DNA from: Candidatus Avitreponema avistercoris
GTDB lineage: Bacteria; Spirochaetota; Spirochaetia; Treponematales; Treponemataceae
Length of the DNA: 38,396 bases
Direction: 5' to 3'
Assembly: GCA_017694555.1 (NCBI GenBank)
Contig: JADIMS010000029.1
Coordinates: 1-38,396 of the forward strand
Below the pieces are notes generated by a model that saw nothing but the letters and a program-made list of their open reading frames with translations, ran no database searches and was not told the DNA's origin. This document shows positions 1 to 12,338 of this stretch, one piece after another. How positions within the stretch are numbered: the first letter of the stretch is position 1; the number at the start of each line of letters is the position of its first letter. The position numbers were made by a program, and so were the translations under genes.

Positions 1-88
1 CTTCCATAACTGCCGCCCACCCGGAATCTCCGTCTTTCCGGGAAATATTCCAACTTTTTTTTTGCATACCTGAAACGCCGCCGGAAAC

Positions 89-1243
89 TTATACTTTGAA
101 TCCCTGCCTGGCAGCCTCCAAAAGTTTCGCCTTCAACAGCGTGTTTTCCTTTTTTAAAACCGAAAGATCATATTGCTGTGACTTGATAATTTCCGCCAAA
201 TCGCCGGAAGAAAGCGCGCCGCTGCCGGCCAGTTCTTCCACGGATTCCATTTTTGCCTCAAAATCCACAGAGGCTTCCATTTCCGCAGACTGGAACGAAT
301 CGTCATTCAGTTCCGTAAATGCCTCCGGGGAACCCGCAGGCTCCTCTTCCTCCGACTGGATGATTTTTTCCGCAATCCGGTAAACCGCCTGCGCAAGCAC
401 GGAACGCGGTTTATAAACCAGCACCGGAAGCCGGGAAGCAAGCGCAATGTCCTGCACGCTGTCCCGGTAAATCACGCCCAGATGTTCCAAATCCAGATTC
501 AGATATTCCCGGCAGGACCGCCGGATTTTGCCCGCTTTTTCCGCATCCTGCGGGCCGTCAATCATATTCATAACAATACGCGGGCGGAATACATTCATAT
601 AGCGCAAAAACGTTTCCGTGTTTTCCGGATCCGCCTTACCAAGAATCTCAATCAATTTGGGAATATACAACCGCTGCAGGGACGAGCTGTCTTTCCGCAG
701 CTTTTCGATGTAGTCCCGCCCCGGAGTCCCTTTCTTGAACGAGTTAAACAGCAGCCGGAAGACCGTATTTTTCAAAAACAGATATGCATTCAGCGTAGCG
801 GTGACAAACGGCGAAGTCACCACGATTCCCCGGGGAGACAGCAGAAAAAAATCCAGTATCGAAAGATGCGTGCCTGCGCCAAGATCCAGAATCAGATAGT
901 CGGTGGAATCTTCCAGTTTGTTAAAATTGCGCAGAACCGACATTCTCTGCGGAAGCTTGAGGGCGCTCAATCCGGGAATTTCGGAGTCCCCCGGAATAAA
1001 GCGGACGTTTTCATAAGAAGTGGTATGAATGCTTTCCTCAAAAGACGAGCCTTTTGTCAAAAACGTACCCAGCCCTTTTTTGACCGCCTGCTCGCCCAAA
1101 ACCAGATGCAGGTTGGAAGCCCCCAAATCCAGATCTGCCAGTACAACCCGGCGGTTTCCCTGTCCCAAGGCAATCGCCAAATTCGCCGCCAGCAGACTTT
1201 TTCCGACTCCGCCCTTGCCACTCGCAATGGGTATTATCCGCAT
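89..1243 (-). CDS. MinD/ParA-family P-loop ATPase (FlhG/MinD-like) with C-terminal coiled-coil-like extension
   Basis: N-terminal deviant Walker A 'IPIASGKGGVGKSLLAANLA', 'ADLDLGASNLH', 'LILDLGAGTH'; 384 aa ORF. Confidence 0.9.
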   Translation of the reverse strand: MRIIPIASGKGGVGKSLLAANLAIALGQGNRRVVLADLDLGASNLHLVLGEQAVKKGLGTFLTKGSSFEESIHTTSYENVRFIPGDSEIPGLSALKLPQRMSVLRNFNKLEDSTDYLILDLGAGTHLSILDFFLLSPRGIVVTSPFVTATLNAYLFLKNTVFRLLFNSFKKGTPGRDYIEKLRKDSSSLQRLYIPKLIEILGKADPENTETFLRYMNVFRPRIVMNMIDGPQDAEKAGKIRRSCREYLNLDLEHLGVIYRDSVQDIALASRLPVLVYKPRSVLAQAVYRIAEKIIQSEEEEPAGSPEAFTELNDDSFQSAEMEASVDFEAKMESVEELAGSGALSSGDLAEIIKSQQYDLSVLKKENTLLKAKLLEAARQGFKV

Positions 1244-1656
1244 AATTTACTCCGTCTCCTCAAGCAGAAAATAAATGAAACCAAGTCTCCGGGAACGAAA
1301 AGTATTATAGCATAAAACGCGGCAGTAAAATCAGAAAATTGCGGGGAAACAAAAAAAGCGGAAACGGGTACGGTCAATATCCGTAAAATGAGCGCAGCAA
1401 AAGCCAGAACCGAAAGCCCTTTCACCAGCACAAGGAAATGAAGGCAGAAAACAAAGGCATTTTCCCGCACCGCCAGCATCAGATACATGGCAGGAATGAA
1501 ACACAGCGCAGGCAATGCGGCATAAACAAAAATACCGCCGGCATCCGGAACACCGGAAAGCGGCGCCAAAACCCGGAAAGAAAGGAAACCGGTCCGCAGA
1601 ATCTCATACGACAGGAAAATCAGGTACCATACCCGCGGGACACGCGAAAACTTCAT
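1234..1656 (-). CDS. small integral membrane protein of unknown function; start reassigned to internal ATG at 1656 (track ORF begins at 1719)
   Basis: Multiple hydrophobic segments; overlaps the minD-like start by 10 nt; a promoter-like TTGACC-N17-TATGCT lies inside the upstream part of the longer ORF call. Confidence 0.65.
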   Translation of the reverse strand: MKFSRVPRVWYLIFLSYEILRTGFLSFRVLAPLSGVPDAGGIFVYAALPALCFIPAMYLMLAVRENAFVFCLHFLVLVKGLSVLAFAALILRILTVPVSAFFVSPQFSDFTAAFYAIILFVPGDLVSFIFCLRRRSKLCG

Positions 1657-1665
1657 GACGTAACC

Positions 1666-1694
1666 AGCATACGCAACATCCCCCGCGCGGTCAA
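1666..1694 (-). promoter_or_regulatory. predicted sigma70-type promoter TTGACC-N17-TATGCT, 9 nt before ATG at 1656
   Basis: -35 complement at 1689-1694, -10 complement at 1666-1671, 17 nt spacer; no SD before ATG. Confidence 0.55.
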
Positions 1695-1797
1695 GTGGCA
1701 ATCCCGAAACGGCTTTCATTTATATATGCGGCACACCGGCAGCACGGGAACCGCCCGCGGTATGCAGGCACCCGCAGGCCGCACACGGACCAGCCGT

Positions 1798-3141
1798 TCA
1801 GTTCTCCGCACCGGAAACCGGCTGCACATCCCGTTTCCAGACAACCGTACGCAGCACCCGCCGGTCTTTGATTTCCGTTACCCGGACGCGCAGCACCGGC
1901 GTTTCCACCGTAAATACAGAACCGTCATCGGGAATTGAACCATACTCGCCGAGCACATACCCGCCGAACGTGTCGTATTCATCCAGCGGAAGCTCCACGC
2001 CAAGCTGTTCCGAAACATCGTCCAGCGAAGCGCCGCCGCGGATTTGCCAGGAGCCGCTGCCGTCCGGCGCAGGCGCAATATCTTCACCGGCGTCTTTCTC
2101 ATCCGCATCCAACGCCGTAAAATCGCCCACAAGCTGTTCCAGCAAATCGTTTACCGTCACGACGCCCGTCATGCCCCCGTATTCGTCCAAAACAACTGCA
2201 AAATACCGGTGCGCTTCTTTCATTTTTTTAAACACAACGTCGGCTTTCAGCGTTTCCGGAATAAACCAGGCAGGCTTTACCGCATGCGCCATCACATTTT
2301 CCCGGCTTTTGTCTTCCAAACGGAAATATGCCGATGCAGAAAGCACACCGATAACGGAATCCGCCGTATTTTCGCAAACCGGATAATTTTCATGGCCGCT
2401 TTTCAAAATCAGAGCGTTCCATTCCTCCATTCCGTCCCCAAGCAGGAGAAACACCACATCCTGCCGGTGCGTCGCAAATTCACCAACCTGCAGATCGTCA
2501 AACTCGAAGATATTTTGAATCATCTCCTTTTCTGCGGCGTCAATCACACCTTTCCGGCTGCCTTCATCCACCATCAGGCGGATTTCTTCTTCGCTCACGC
2601 TGCCGTCGTCCTCTTCCGGATCAAAGCCGAACAAACGGAGCACGGTATTTGTGGAAACCGTAAGCAGCCAGACAACCGGTGCAAAAAGCTTGGAAATAAA
2701 CGTAATCAGTCCGGACAAAAGAAAAGCCAGCGCTTCGGCTTTTTTCATCGCAATCCGCTTGGGCACCAGCTCGCCGAAAATCAGCGTAACATACGAAAGG
2801 ATCAGCGTAATCAGGACAATGGAAATGGTGCGCACGGTTTCGTATTCCACAGGAAACCCGAAACCCGTAATCCAGGAAGCAATATAAACCGAAAAATTAT
2901 CCGCCGCAAAAGCGCTGCCCAGAAATCCGGACAATGTGATGGCAATTTGAATGGTGGAAAGAAAGCGGGCAGGATCTTTTATCAGCTTTTGAAGGCGGGA
3001 TGCTTTCCGGTTCCCTTTTTCCGCCATCTGACTGATTTTTGCTTCATTGACGGAAACCACTGCGATTTCCGCACAGGCAAAAACCGCATTCAACAGAATC
3101 AGAATCAGCTGAAGAATCAGCGACCATAGAACGTCTTCCAA
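1798..3141 (-). CDS. CorC/HlyC-family protein (DUF21/CNNM + CBS pair + CorC_HlyC domain); start likely TTG at 3141
   Basis: 'LILILLNAVFACAEIAVVSVNEAKI', 'LFGELVPKRIAMKKAE', 'VVLDEYGGMTGVVTVNDLLEQLVGD'; GGGAG SD upstream of TTG 3141; the ORF-track start TTG (3207) coincides with a TTGACA -35 hexamer. Confidence 0.9.
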   Translation of the reverse strand: MEDVLWSLILQLILILLNAVFACAEIAVVSVNEAKISQMAEKGNRKASRLQKLIKDPARFLSTIQIAITLSGFLGSAFAADNFSVYIASWITGFGFPVEYETVRTISIVLITLILSYVTLIFGELVPKRIAMKKAEALAFLLSGLITFISKLFAPVVWLLTVSTNTVLRLFGFDPEEDDGSVSEEEIRLMVDEGSRKGVIDAAEKEMIQNIFEFDDLQVGEFATHRQDVVFLLLGDGMEEWNALILKSGHENYPVCENTADSVIGVLSASAYFRLEDKSRENVMAHAVKPAWFIPETLKADVVFKKMKEAHRYFAVVLDEYGGMTGVVTVNDLLEQLVGDFTALDADEKDAGEDIAPAPDGSGSWQIRGGASLDDVSEQLGVELPLDEYDTFGGYVLGEYGSIPDDGSVFTVETPVLRVRVTEIKDRRVLRTVVWKRDVQPVSGAEN

Positions 3142-3178
3142 AAACACTCCCAGGCAGAAAACTGCCGTTTCCAATATC

Positions 3179-3207
3179 AGCATAAAAGAAAAATCTTTCC
3201 CTGTCAA
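3179..3207 (-). promoter_or_regulatory. predicted promoter TTGACA-N17-TATGCT for the CorC/HlyC-like gene
   Basis: TTGACA complement 3202-3207; TATGCT complement 3179-3184; 17 nt spacer. Confidence 0.5.
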
Positions 3208-3286
3208 GAAAGAAGAAGCCCCGCGGAATTCCGCTCCGGGATGTGCGGTTTACAGTTGCGGGGAATTGTGATACTACAAAATTATC

Positions 3287-4717
3287 ATGAATCAGTCTGT
3301 TTTGACTCCGGGCGGCGCAATCCGGCCGATGTTCAGCAACCGGGATTTGCTGCTTCTTATCTGGCCCCTGATTGCAGAGCAGTTCCTTTCGCTGACAGTC
3401 GGAATGGCCGACATTGTCATGGTCGGCAGGCTGGGGGAAGCGGCTGTTTCCGGCGTTTCGTTGGTGGATAATATCCAGATTTTGCTCAACAACCTGTTTT
3501 CCGCACTGTCAACCGGCGGCGCCGTAGTCTGCGCCCAGTACATCGGTAAAAACCGGCCGGATCTTTCTTCCCGTGCGGCAAAGCAGCTGGTATATACGGT
3601 TTCCGTGTTTTCCGTTACGCTGGCGGCGGCCGGCCTGCTTTTCCGGAACGGTCTTTTGCCGTTTGTTTTCGGAAAAATCGAAGCGGACGTCATGCAAGAA
3701 GCGCAGACATACTTTCTGGTCATGATGTTTGCACTGCCTTCCATCGGCATGTACAACGTCTGCTCAGCCCTGTTCCGCGCCCAAGGCAATTCCCGCATTT
3801 CCATGTACATTGCGGCGCTCATCAATGTCATGAATATCGGCGGAAATTACCTGGGGATTTTTGTTCTGAATCTCGGCGTGCTGGGCGCGGCTGTTTCCAC
3901 GCTGTGTTCCCGGACTGTGGCGGCGGCTGTGCTTTTTATCCTGCTGTACCGCAATAAACCCGTGCAGGGTGCGGAAATTTGCCATGCAGGCGGATCCGTT
4001 CCGGACGGATTCCGGAATACGCAGGCGGTCAGTCTGCGCGGCATTCTGCGTATCGAGCTGGACGGCCGTATCATCCGGCATATTCTCGGTATCGGTATCC
4101 CCAACGGAATCGAAAACAGCATGTTTCAAATCGGCAAAATCGTTGTCCTTTCGCTGATTGCCACTTTCGGTACAAGCGCGATCGCCGCCAATGCCGCAGC
4201 AAATACCATTGCAGGATTTGAAGTGCTTCCCGGCTCAGCAATCGGACTGGCTATGTTAACCGTTATCGGGCGGTGTGCAGGCGCCGGACAACTGAAAGAA
4301 GCGGAACGTTTTACCTGGAAGCTGATGAAAATCACATACATCTGTATGCTCGTGCTGAACGCCGGTATTTTGATTTTCGCGCGGCCAATTATTTCGGTTT
4401 ACGGACTGATGCCGGGCACCGAAGAATTGGCTTGGAATATGCTGTTCTGCCACGGGTTTTTCTCTATTTTTTTCTGGCCGCCTTCTTTTACGCTGCCGAA
4501 TTCCCTGCGCGCGCTCAATGATGCCAAATTCACCATGGTGGTTTCCATGCTTTCGATGTGGTTTATCCGGATCGGCTTGAGCTACGTACTCGCCTGGACA
4601 ACGGACGCCGGCGCTATGTGCAGTTGGATTGCCATGACCGTCGACTGGGTGTTCCGCGGCGCGGCTTTCTTTGTGCGGTTCAAGCGTGAAAAGTGGATGA
4701 AGAAAGCCACAATATAA
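3287..4717 (+). CDS. MATE family multidrug/Na+ efflux transporter
   Basis: 476 aa polytopic; 'LIWPLIAEQFLSLTVGMADIVMVGRLGEAAVSGVSLVDNI' MATE N-terminal signature. Confidence 0.9.
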   Translation: MNQSVLTPGGAIRPMFSNRDLLLLIWPLIAEQFLSLTVGMADIVMVGRLGEAAVSGVSLVDNIQILLNNLFSALSTGGAVVCAQYIGKNRPDLSSRAAKQLVYTVSVFSVTLAAAGLLFRNGLLPFVFGKIEADVMQEAQTYFLVMMFALPSIGMYNVCSALFRAQGNSRISMYIAALINVMNIGGNYLGIFVLNLGVLGAAVSTLCSRTVAAAVLFILLYRNKPVQGAEICHAGGSVPDGFRNTQAVSLRGILRIELDGRIIRHILGIGIPNGIENSMFQIGKIVVLSLIATFGTSAIAANAAANTIAGFEVLPGSAIGLAMLTVIGRCAGAGQLKEAERFTWKLMKITYICMLVLNAGILIFARPIISVYGLMPGTEELAWNMLFCHGFFSIFFWPPSFTLPNSLRALNDAKFTMVVSMLSMWFIRIGLSYVLAWTTDAGAMCSWIAMTVDWVFRGAAFFVRFKREKWMKKATI

Positions 4718-4762
4718 TACAGCCCCTTCCCCGTATTGCCGGCGGCGTCCCTGTACCGGAGC

Positions 4763-4797
4763 AAAAAAAGACCGCGCCCCTTACGGAACGCGGTCTT
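4763..4797 (-). terminator. intrinsic terminator for the PFOR transcript
   Basis: Perfect 9 bp stem AAGACCGCG/CGCGGTCTT (4768-4776 / 4789-4797) followed by a T7 tract on the minus strand (4763-4769 on +). Confidence 0.8.
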
Positions 4798-4799
4798 CA

Positions 4800-4816
4800 T
4801 GCAAACACCGTTTGCA
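4800..4816. repeat. short hairpin TGCAAAC-ACC-GTTTGCA adjacent to the PFOR stop codon
   Basis: Perfect 7 bp inverted repeat with 3 nt loop. Confidence 0.6.
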
Positions 4817-4822
4817 GGTTTC

Positions 4823-8362
<3,540 letters not shown>

Positions 8363-8406
8363 AAAACCTCCTGAACAGTATGGAGAGAAATGAAATAGTA
8401 GCAATC

Positions 8407-8435
8407 AGGATACTCTGTTCTGCCGCTTTTTGCAA
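8407..8435 (-). promoter_or_regulatory. predicted promoter TTGCAA-N17-TATCCT for PFOR
   Basis: Hexamers with 17 nt spacer; leader with AGGAGG before ATG 8362. Confidence 0.45.
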
Positions 8436-8442
8436 TAAATAT

Positions 8443-10011
8443 TTATACTTTGTCTGCGGCCTTTGCGGCAGAAAGCGGCAGTCCGCGTACCGCTTCAATC
8501 AGCGCCTGCGGCGGAATTCCCCACGGCGCATACACTTCCCGGGCTGCAAGGGTATGTGCCAGGGAAGCGTTCCACGCAGCTTCCGGAGGAGGGTATCCCT
8601 GTGCAAGCAGCGCGCAGACCAGCCCGGCAAGAACATCGCCGGAACCGCCTTTTGCCAGCGCCGGTACGCCGAGTGCGTTGGCATACAGCCGGACCGGCTG
8701 TCCGGGCGCCGGGCAGAATCCGGTAACCGGCACCGCGCCTTTAGCCAGCAGCACTGCGCCGGGAAATTCCGTGCAAAACGCCCGGACAAAGGAAAAGCGG
8801 CGGGCGGAAACCTCCGCCGGGGAAATCCCGTCCGGCGCAAGGCCGCACAGGACAAGAAGGGAAGCGAATTCGCCGGGATGCGGCGTCAAAACCAGCCCGG
8901 CAGGACGTTTCCGCAGTAAACCGGCAAGTCCGGGCCAGCGGAAAAAATCCGCATCAAGCACCGCAGGCAGACCGGGGCAGGCGGCAAGACTTTCCGCCGC
9001 AAAATCCAGGGCGGCATCCGGATGAGGATTTCCTTCTGCCGCGCGCAAGCCCATTCCGGCCGCCGCGGCCGTACAGGATGCAGGCAGCCGGTCCGCCGTC
9101 ATCAGCTCCGCAGGCACGGCAAACCGTCCGGTTCCGGAACCCGCATCTGCCTCCGGAAAGACCAGTGTGGTCCGTCCGCTTCCGAATGCAGAGGCGGCTG
9201 CGGCTGCCATCAATGCAGCGCCGGGTTTTCCGCCGCAGAATACCGCGCTGTGCCCGAATGTCCCTTTATGAACGTTTTTCCGGGTACGGACCGGAAGCCG
9301 CAGATCGCCGGGTTCCAGCAGGAATGCTTCCGGCTCACCCAGCGATTCAAACTGCCGGGCAGAAACGCCGAGATCCGCCACCGACACTTCCCCGGTAAAA
9401 TCCACGGCGTCATCCAAAAACAGGCAGCGTTTCAGCGCGCCCATACATACCGTCCGGTCTGCCATAAACCGGACCGGGGCGCCGGCTGATTCTCCGGCGC
9501 CGATTCCGGAAGGTACGTCACAGGCAATCCGGTACGGGCTGCGGCCTTCCGGCGTTTTTACCGCATTCATACCGGCGATACACGCCAAAAGGCTTTCCGG
9601 CGCAGGAGAACGGAAACCGCTTCCAAACAGGCAGTCAACAACCACGTCGGCAGGGGAAAAATCCGGCAAAAACGGAACACCGCAAGCCGACGCCCGGTCG
9701 CGCTGTCTGCGGCAAACCGCGGTCTTCGGCTCCGCGGCGGAAAAAACCGAAACGGCCAGCGGCCTGCCGTCAGCCAGCGTACTCCCGGAAAGCCGTCTGG
9801 CCAGCGTATAGCCGTCAGCCCCGTTTCCTCCGCTCCCGGCCACAATCAGTACGGCAACCCCGCGGAATAAAACCGGCAGGCGCGCGCAGGCATCCCGGAC
9901 AGCCTGTTCCAGCGCACAGGCTGCATTTTCCATCAAAATCTCTTCCGGAAGCAAAAACGCTTCCCCTGCCTTTTTGTCCAAAACCCGCGTATCCGTGAAA
10001 ATTTTCCGCAT
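8443..10011 (-). CDS. nnr: bifunctional NAD(P)H-hydrate epimerase / ADP-dependent NAD(P)H-hydrate dehydratase; start at ATG 10011
   Basis: N-terminal YjeF_N-like 'LPEEILMENAACALEQAV ... VLIVAGSGGNGADGYTLARRL'; C-terminal carbohydrate-kinase-like 'LTPHPGEFASLL', 'ALAKGGSGDVLAGLV'. Confidence 0.92.
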   Translation of the reverse strand: MRKIFTDTRVLDKKAGEAFLLPEEILMENAACALEQAVRDACARLPVLFRGVAVLIVAGSGGNGADGYTLARRLSGSTLADGRPLAVSVFSAAEPKTAVCRRQRDRASACGVPFLPDFSPADVVVDCLFGSGFRSPAPESLLACIAGMNAVKTPEGRSPYRIACDVPSGIGAGESAGAPVRFMADRTVCMGALKRCLFLDDAVDFTGEVSVADLGVSARQFESLGEPEAFLLEPGDLRLPVRTRKNVHKGTFGHSAVFCGGKPGAALMAAAAASAFGSGRTTLVFPEADAGSGTGRFAVPAELMTADRLPASCTAAAAGMGLRAAEGNPHPDAALDFAAESLAACPGLPAVLDADFFRWPGLAGLLRKRPAGLVLTPHPGEFASLLVLCGLAPDGISPAEVSARRFSFVRAFCTEFPGAVLLAKGAVPVTGFCPAPGQPVRLYANALGVPALAKGGSGDVLAGLVCALLAQGYPPPEAAWNASLAHTLAAREVYAPWGIPPQALIEAVRGLPLSAAKAADKV

Positions 10012-10087
10012 ATTTTCCCCACCGCAAGTATACTCCGGGTATCCGCAGATTTCCAGCCGCAAAACACCGAACGGAACGCCGGAGCGC

Positions 10088-10116
10088 TTGCCTGTCCCCC
10101 CGTATTCGGTTAAACT
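10088..10116 (+). promoter_or_regulatory. predicted promoter TTGCCT-N17-TAAACT, 6 nt before ATG 10123
   Basis: -35 10088-10093, -10 10111-10116, no SD between -10 and ATG. Confidence 0.55.
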
Positions 10117-10122
10117 ACCGGT

Positions 10123-10875
10123 ATGGATGCTACCATTGCGGAATTTGTGCAAGTCAGCAAAGTCTATCAAATTGAAAAGGTTCCGCTGCAAGCCGTATGT
10201 AACGCGTCGTTCACCATCCGCAAAGGCGAATTTGCAGCGATTTCCGGACCTTCCGGCTCAGGAAAATCCACGATCCTGAACATCATGGGACTGATTGACC
10301 TGCCGACCGGCGGAACAGTCATTCTGAACGGAACCGACGTCTACGCCGGAAAAAATTCTGTTATGGACAAAGGGCGCGTAAAAGGCGCTTTTGAGCATTT
10401 TCTGACGGATATGCGGCGGCAAAACGTCGGATTCATTTTCCAGACATTCAATCTGATTCCCGTGCTGAATGTGCGCGAGAACGTTGCCCTGCCCCTTTCT
10501 TTAGGAAAAAACGGCAACACCGACAGCATGACAAAAAAAGAACGCGACGAATGGGTGGATTTTCTTATCGACCGCGTCGGCCTCTCCGGATGGAAAAAAC
10601 ACACGCCGGCGGAGCTTTCCGGAGGACAGCGGCAGCGGGTGGCGATTGCCCGTGCGCTGGTCACCAAAGCGCCGATGATTCTTGCCGATGAGCCGACCGC
10701 AAACCTGGACTCCAAAAACGGCGACCAGATTCTTGCGCTGATGCGGAGCCTGAATGCGGAAACCGGCACAACGTTTGTTTTTTCCACGCACGACGCAAAA
10801 ATCGTTTCCATGGCCGATCATGTCATCACACTGAAAGACGGCGTTATCCAAAAAGACGAACGTATTCCGCGCTGA
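10123..10875 (+). CDS. ABC transporter ATP-binding protein, LolD/MacB-like
   Basis: 'ISGPSGSGKSTILNIMGLIDLPTGG' Walker A, 'LSGGQRQRVAIARALVTKAPMILADEPTANLDSKNG' signature/Walker B. Confidence 0.95.
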   Translation: MDATIAEFVQVSKVYQIEKVPLQAVCNASFTIRKGEFAAISGPSGSGKSTILNIMGLIDLPTGGTVILNGTDVYAGKNSVMDKGRVKGAFEHFLTDMRRQNVGFIFQTFNLIPVLNVRENVALPLSLGKNGNTDSMTKKERDEWVDFLIDRVGLSGWKKHTPAELSGGQRQRVAIARALVTKAPMILADEPTANLDSKNGDQILALMRSLNAETGTTFVFSTHDAKIVSMADHVITLKDGVIQKDERIPR

Positions 10876-10910
10876 CTTCCGGCGCGCCTTGCCGGCGGCG
10901 TACCCGCATT

Positions 10911-12338
10911 TCAATAATCCATTTCCAGATAAATGGTGGAACCAAGCCGGATGGTAGGCGAGGAAATCCGGGCGCCTTCCGGATCCTTGCCGTAGTAAAT
11001 TTCTGCGGCTGTTTTCCAGCGCGCATGCGGCAGAAACCCGCTGACGATAACTCCCGGCGTAACGTCCCCGCTGCAATCCGTCAAATCGTGATTCCACTCA
11101 ACGCCTGCCGTCAGGCGTTCACCCGGCCCGATTTTGGTCACCGCGCCGACAAACGCCAGGCGCTGGGAAACCCGCGGGTCGCTGTCCGCAGGCTCCGGGC
11201 GGAAAACGTTTTGGTATTCCAGATTCACGGCAATATTGGGTTTAAAGAAATCCCACAGGCGCATAATACCGCCGACAAACGTAATGCGGTCAAAGCCTTC
11301 TGCGCGTAAATCCGCCAGACGGTAAAACGAAGCGATACGGGCCTGTGCGTGCAAATACAAATCAAAACCCAGAATTGTGCGCTTGGCTTCCAGACCGAGA
11401 ATGGGAATCCCCTGCGGTCCCGTCACGGAGGAAGGAAATTTCCGCCCGAAAATGTTGACCGTCGTACGCCCGATGCGCGCTTCTGCGGAACCGGCAAACG
11501 ACATAAACGACGGCGAAACCGGATCGGTTCCGGAATGCCCTTCCGCAGAAAGTAAAGGAAACATCGCTACAGCACTGAATGAAAACACGGAAACCGGAAC
11601 AACCAGACGCGCGGAAATGTTTTCTTTGCTGTCGTACAGGATATTCGGCTGGAAACGTCCGGTTTTATCATCATATTCGTCGTCATCGTCAAACAGGCGC
11701 ACGTATCCCCAGTAATATTGGCGTTTTCCGCCGCTGAGGTAAATCCGGTCAAAAAGCAGGTAGTCAAAAAAAATCTCGTCCAGCCCGATATTGAACGAAG
11801 GGAATTCCGTCAGGATTCTTCCCGTCAGCGAAAGATTGCGGCTGGCCCGGGCAGAAAGCGTCAGGATGTTTTCAAAATCAAAATAGCCGCTGAGGTTGTT
11901 TCCGCTTTCCGCCCAAACATAACCGAGCCCGACTTCCGTAACCAGATGGCCGGAAACCGACAATGGCGAAGATTCCGGCAACAGGGCATTCAGACCGCCG
12001 GTTGCAGGGGAACTCTTGGAAGCCGGGCCGCCGCCAGCGCCGGCTTCTTCCGCAGAAATATCTTCTGCATCTTCAAACAGGCTGTCCAAATCGCCGGTAA
12101 AACCCGTCCCTTCATCCCCGTCGTAGGGGACAAACCCGTCGCCCGGCGAACTGCCTCCGGAGATTTCAACGTCCGTCACTTCATCGAACAAACCGTCCAG
12201 CGGGTCATCCTGTGCATACAAAGCCGGCGCTGCAAAGACCGCAAGGAAAAAAAGAAATACAACGGCAAGGGGAAATCCGGCCCGGATTCCGCCTGAACGG
12301 AAAACACTGCCGCGCCGGAAAAGCCGGGAAACGCTCAT
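10911..12338 (-). CDS. predicted outer-membrane beta-barrel protein with acidic periplasmic N-terminal segment
   Basis: N-terminal signal peptide ending '...APALYAQDD', long Asp/Glu/Gly-rich segment, alternating hydrophobic/aromatic strands, C-terminal 'IYLEMDY'; 4 nt overlap with upstream LolA-like gene. Confidence 0.7.
   Translation of the reverse strand: MSVSRLFRRGSVFRSGGIRAGFPLAVVFLFFLAVFAAPALYAQDDPLDGLFDEVTDVEISGGSSPGDGFVPYDGDEGTGFTGDLDSLFEDAEDISAEEAGAGGGPASKSSPATGGLNALLPESSPLSVSGHLVTEVGLGYVWAESGNNLSGYFDFENILTLSARASRNLSLTGRILTEFPSFNIGLDEIFFDYLLFDRIYLSGGKRQYYWGYVRLFDDDDEYDDKTGRFQPNILYDSKENISARLVVPVSVFSFSAVAMFPLLSAEGHSGTDPVSPSFMSFAGSAEARIGRTTVNIFGRKFPSSVTGPQGIPILGLEAKRTILGFDLYLHAQARIASFYRLADLRAEGFDRITFVGGIMRLWDFFKPNIAVNLEYQNVFRPEPADSDPRVSQRLAFVGAVTKIGPGERLTAGVEWNHDLTDCSGDVTPGVIVSGFLPHARWKTAAEIYYGKDPEGARISSPTIRLGSTIYLEMDY

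Noticed and set aside
2044-3129. 361 aa + ORF antisense to CorC/HlyC-like gene
   Set aside because: Composition typical of a shadow frame (His/Arg/Gln/Phe rich); no start signals or domain motifs.
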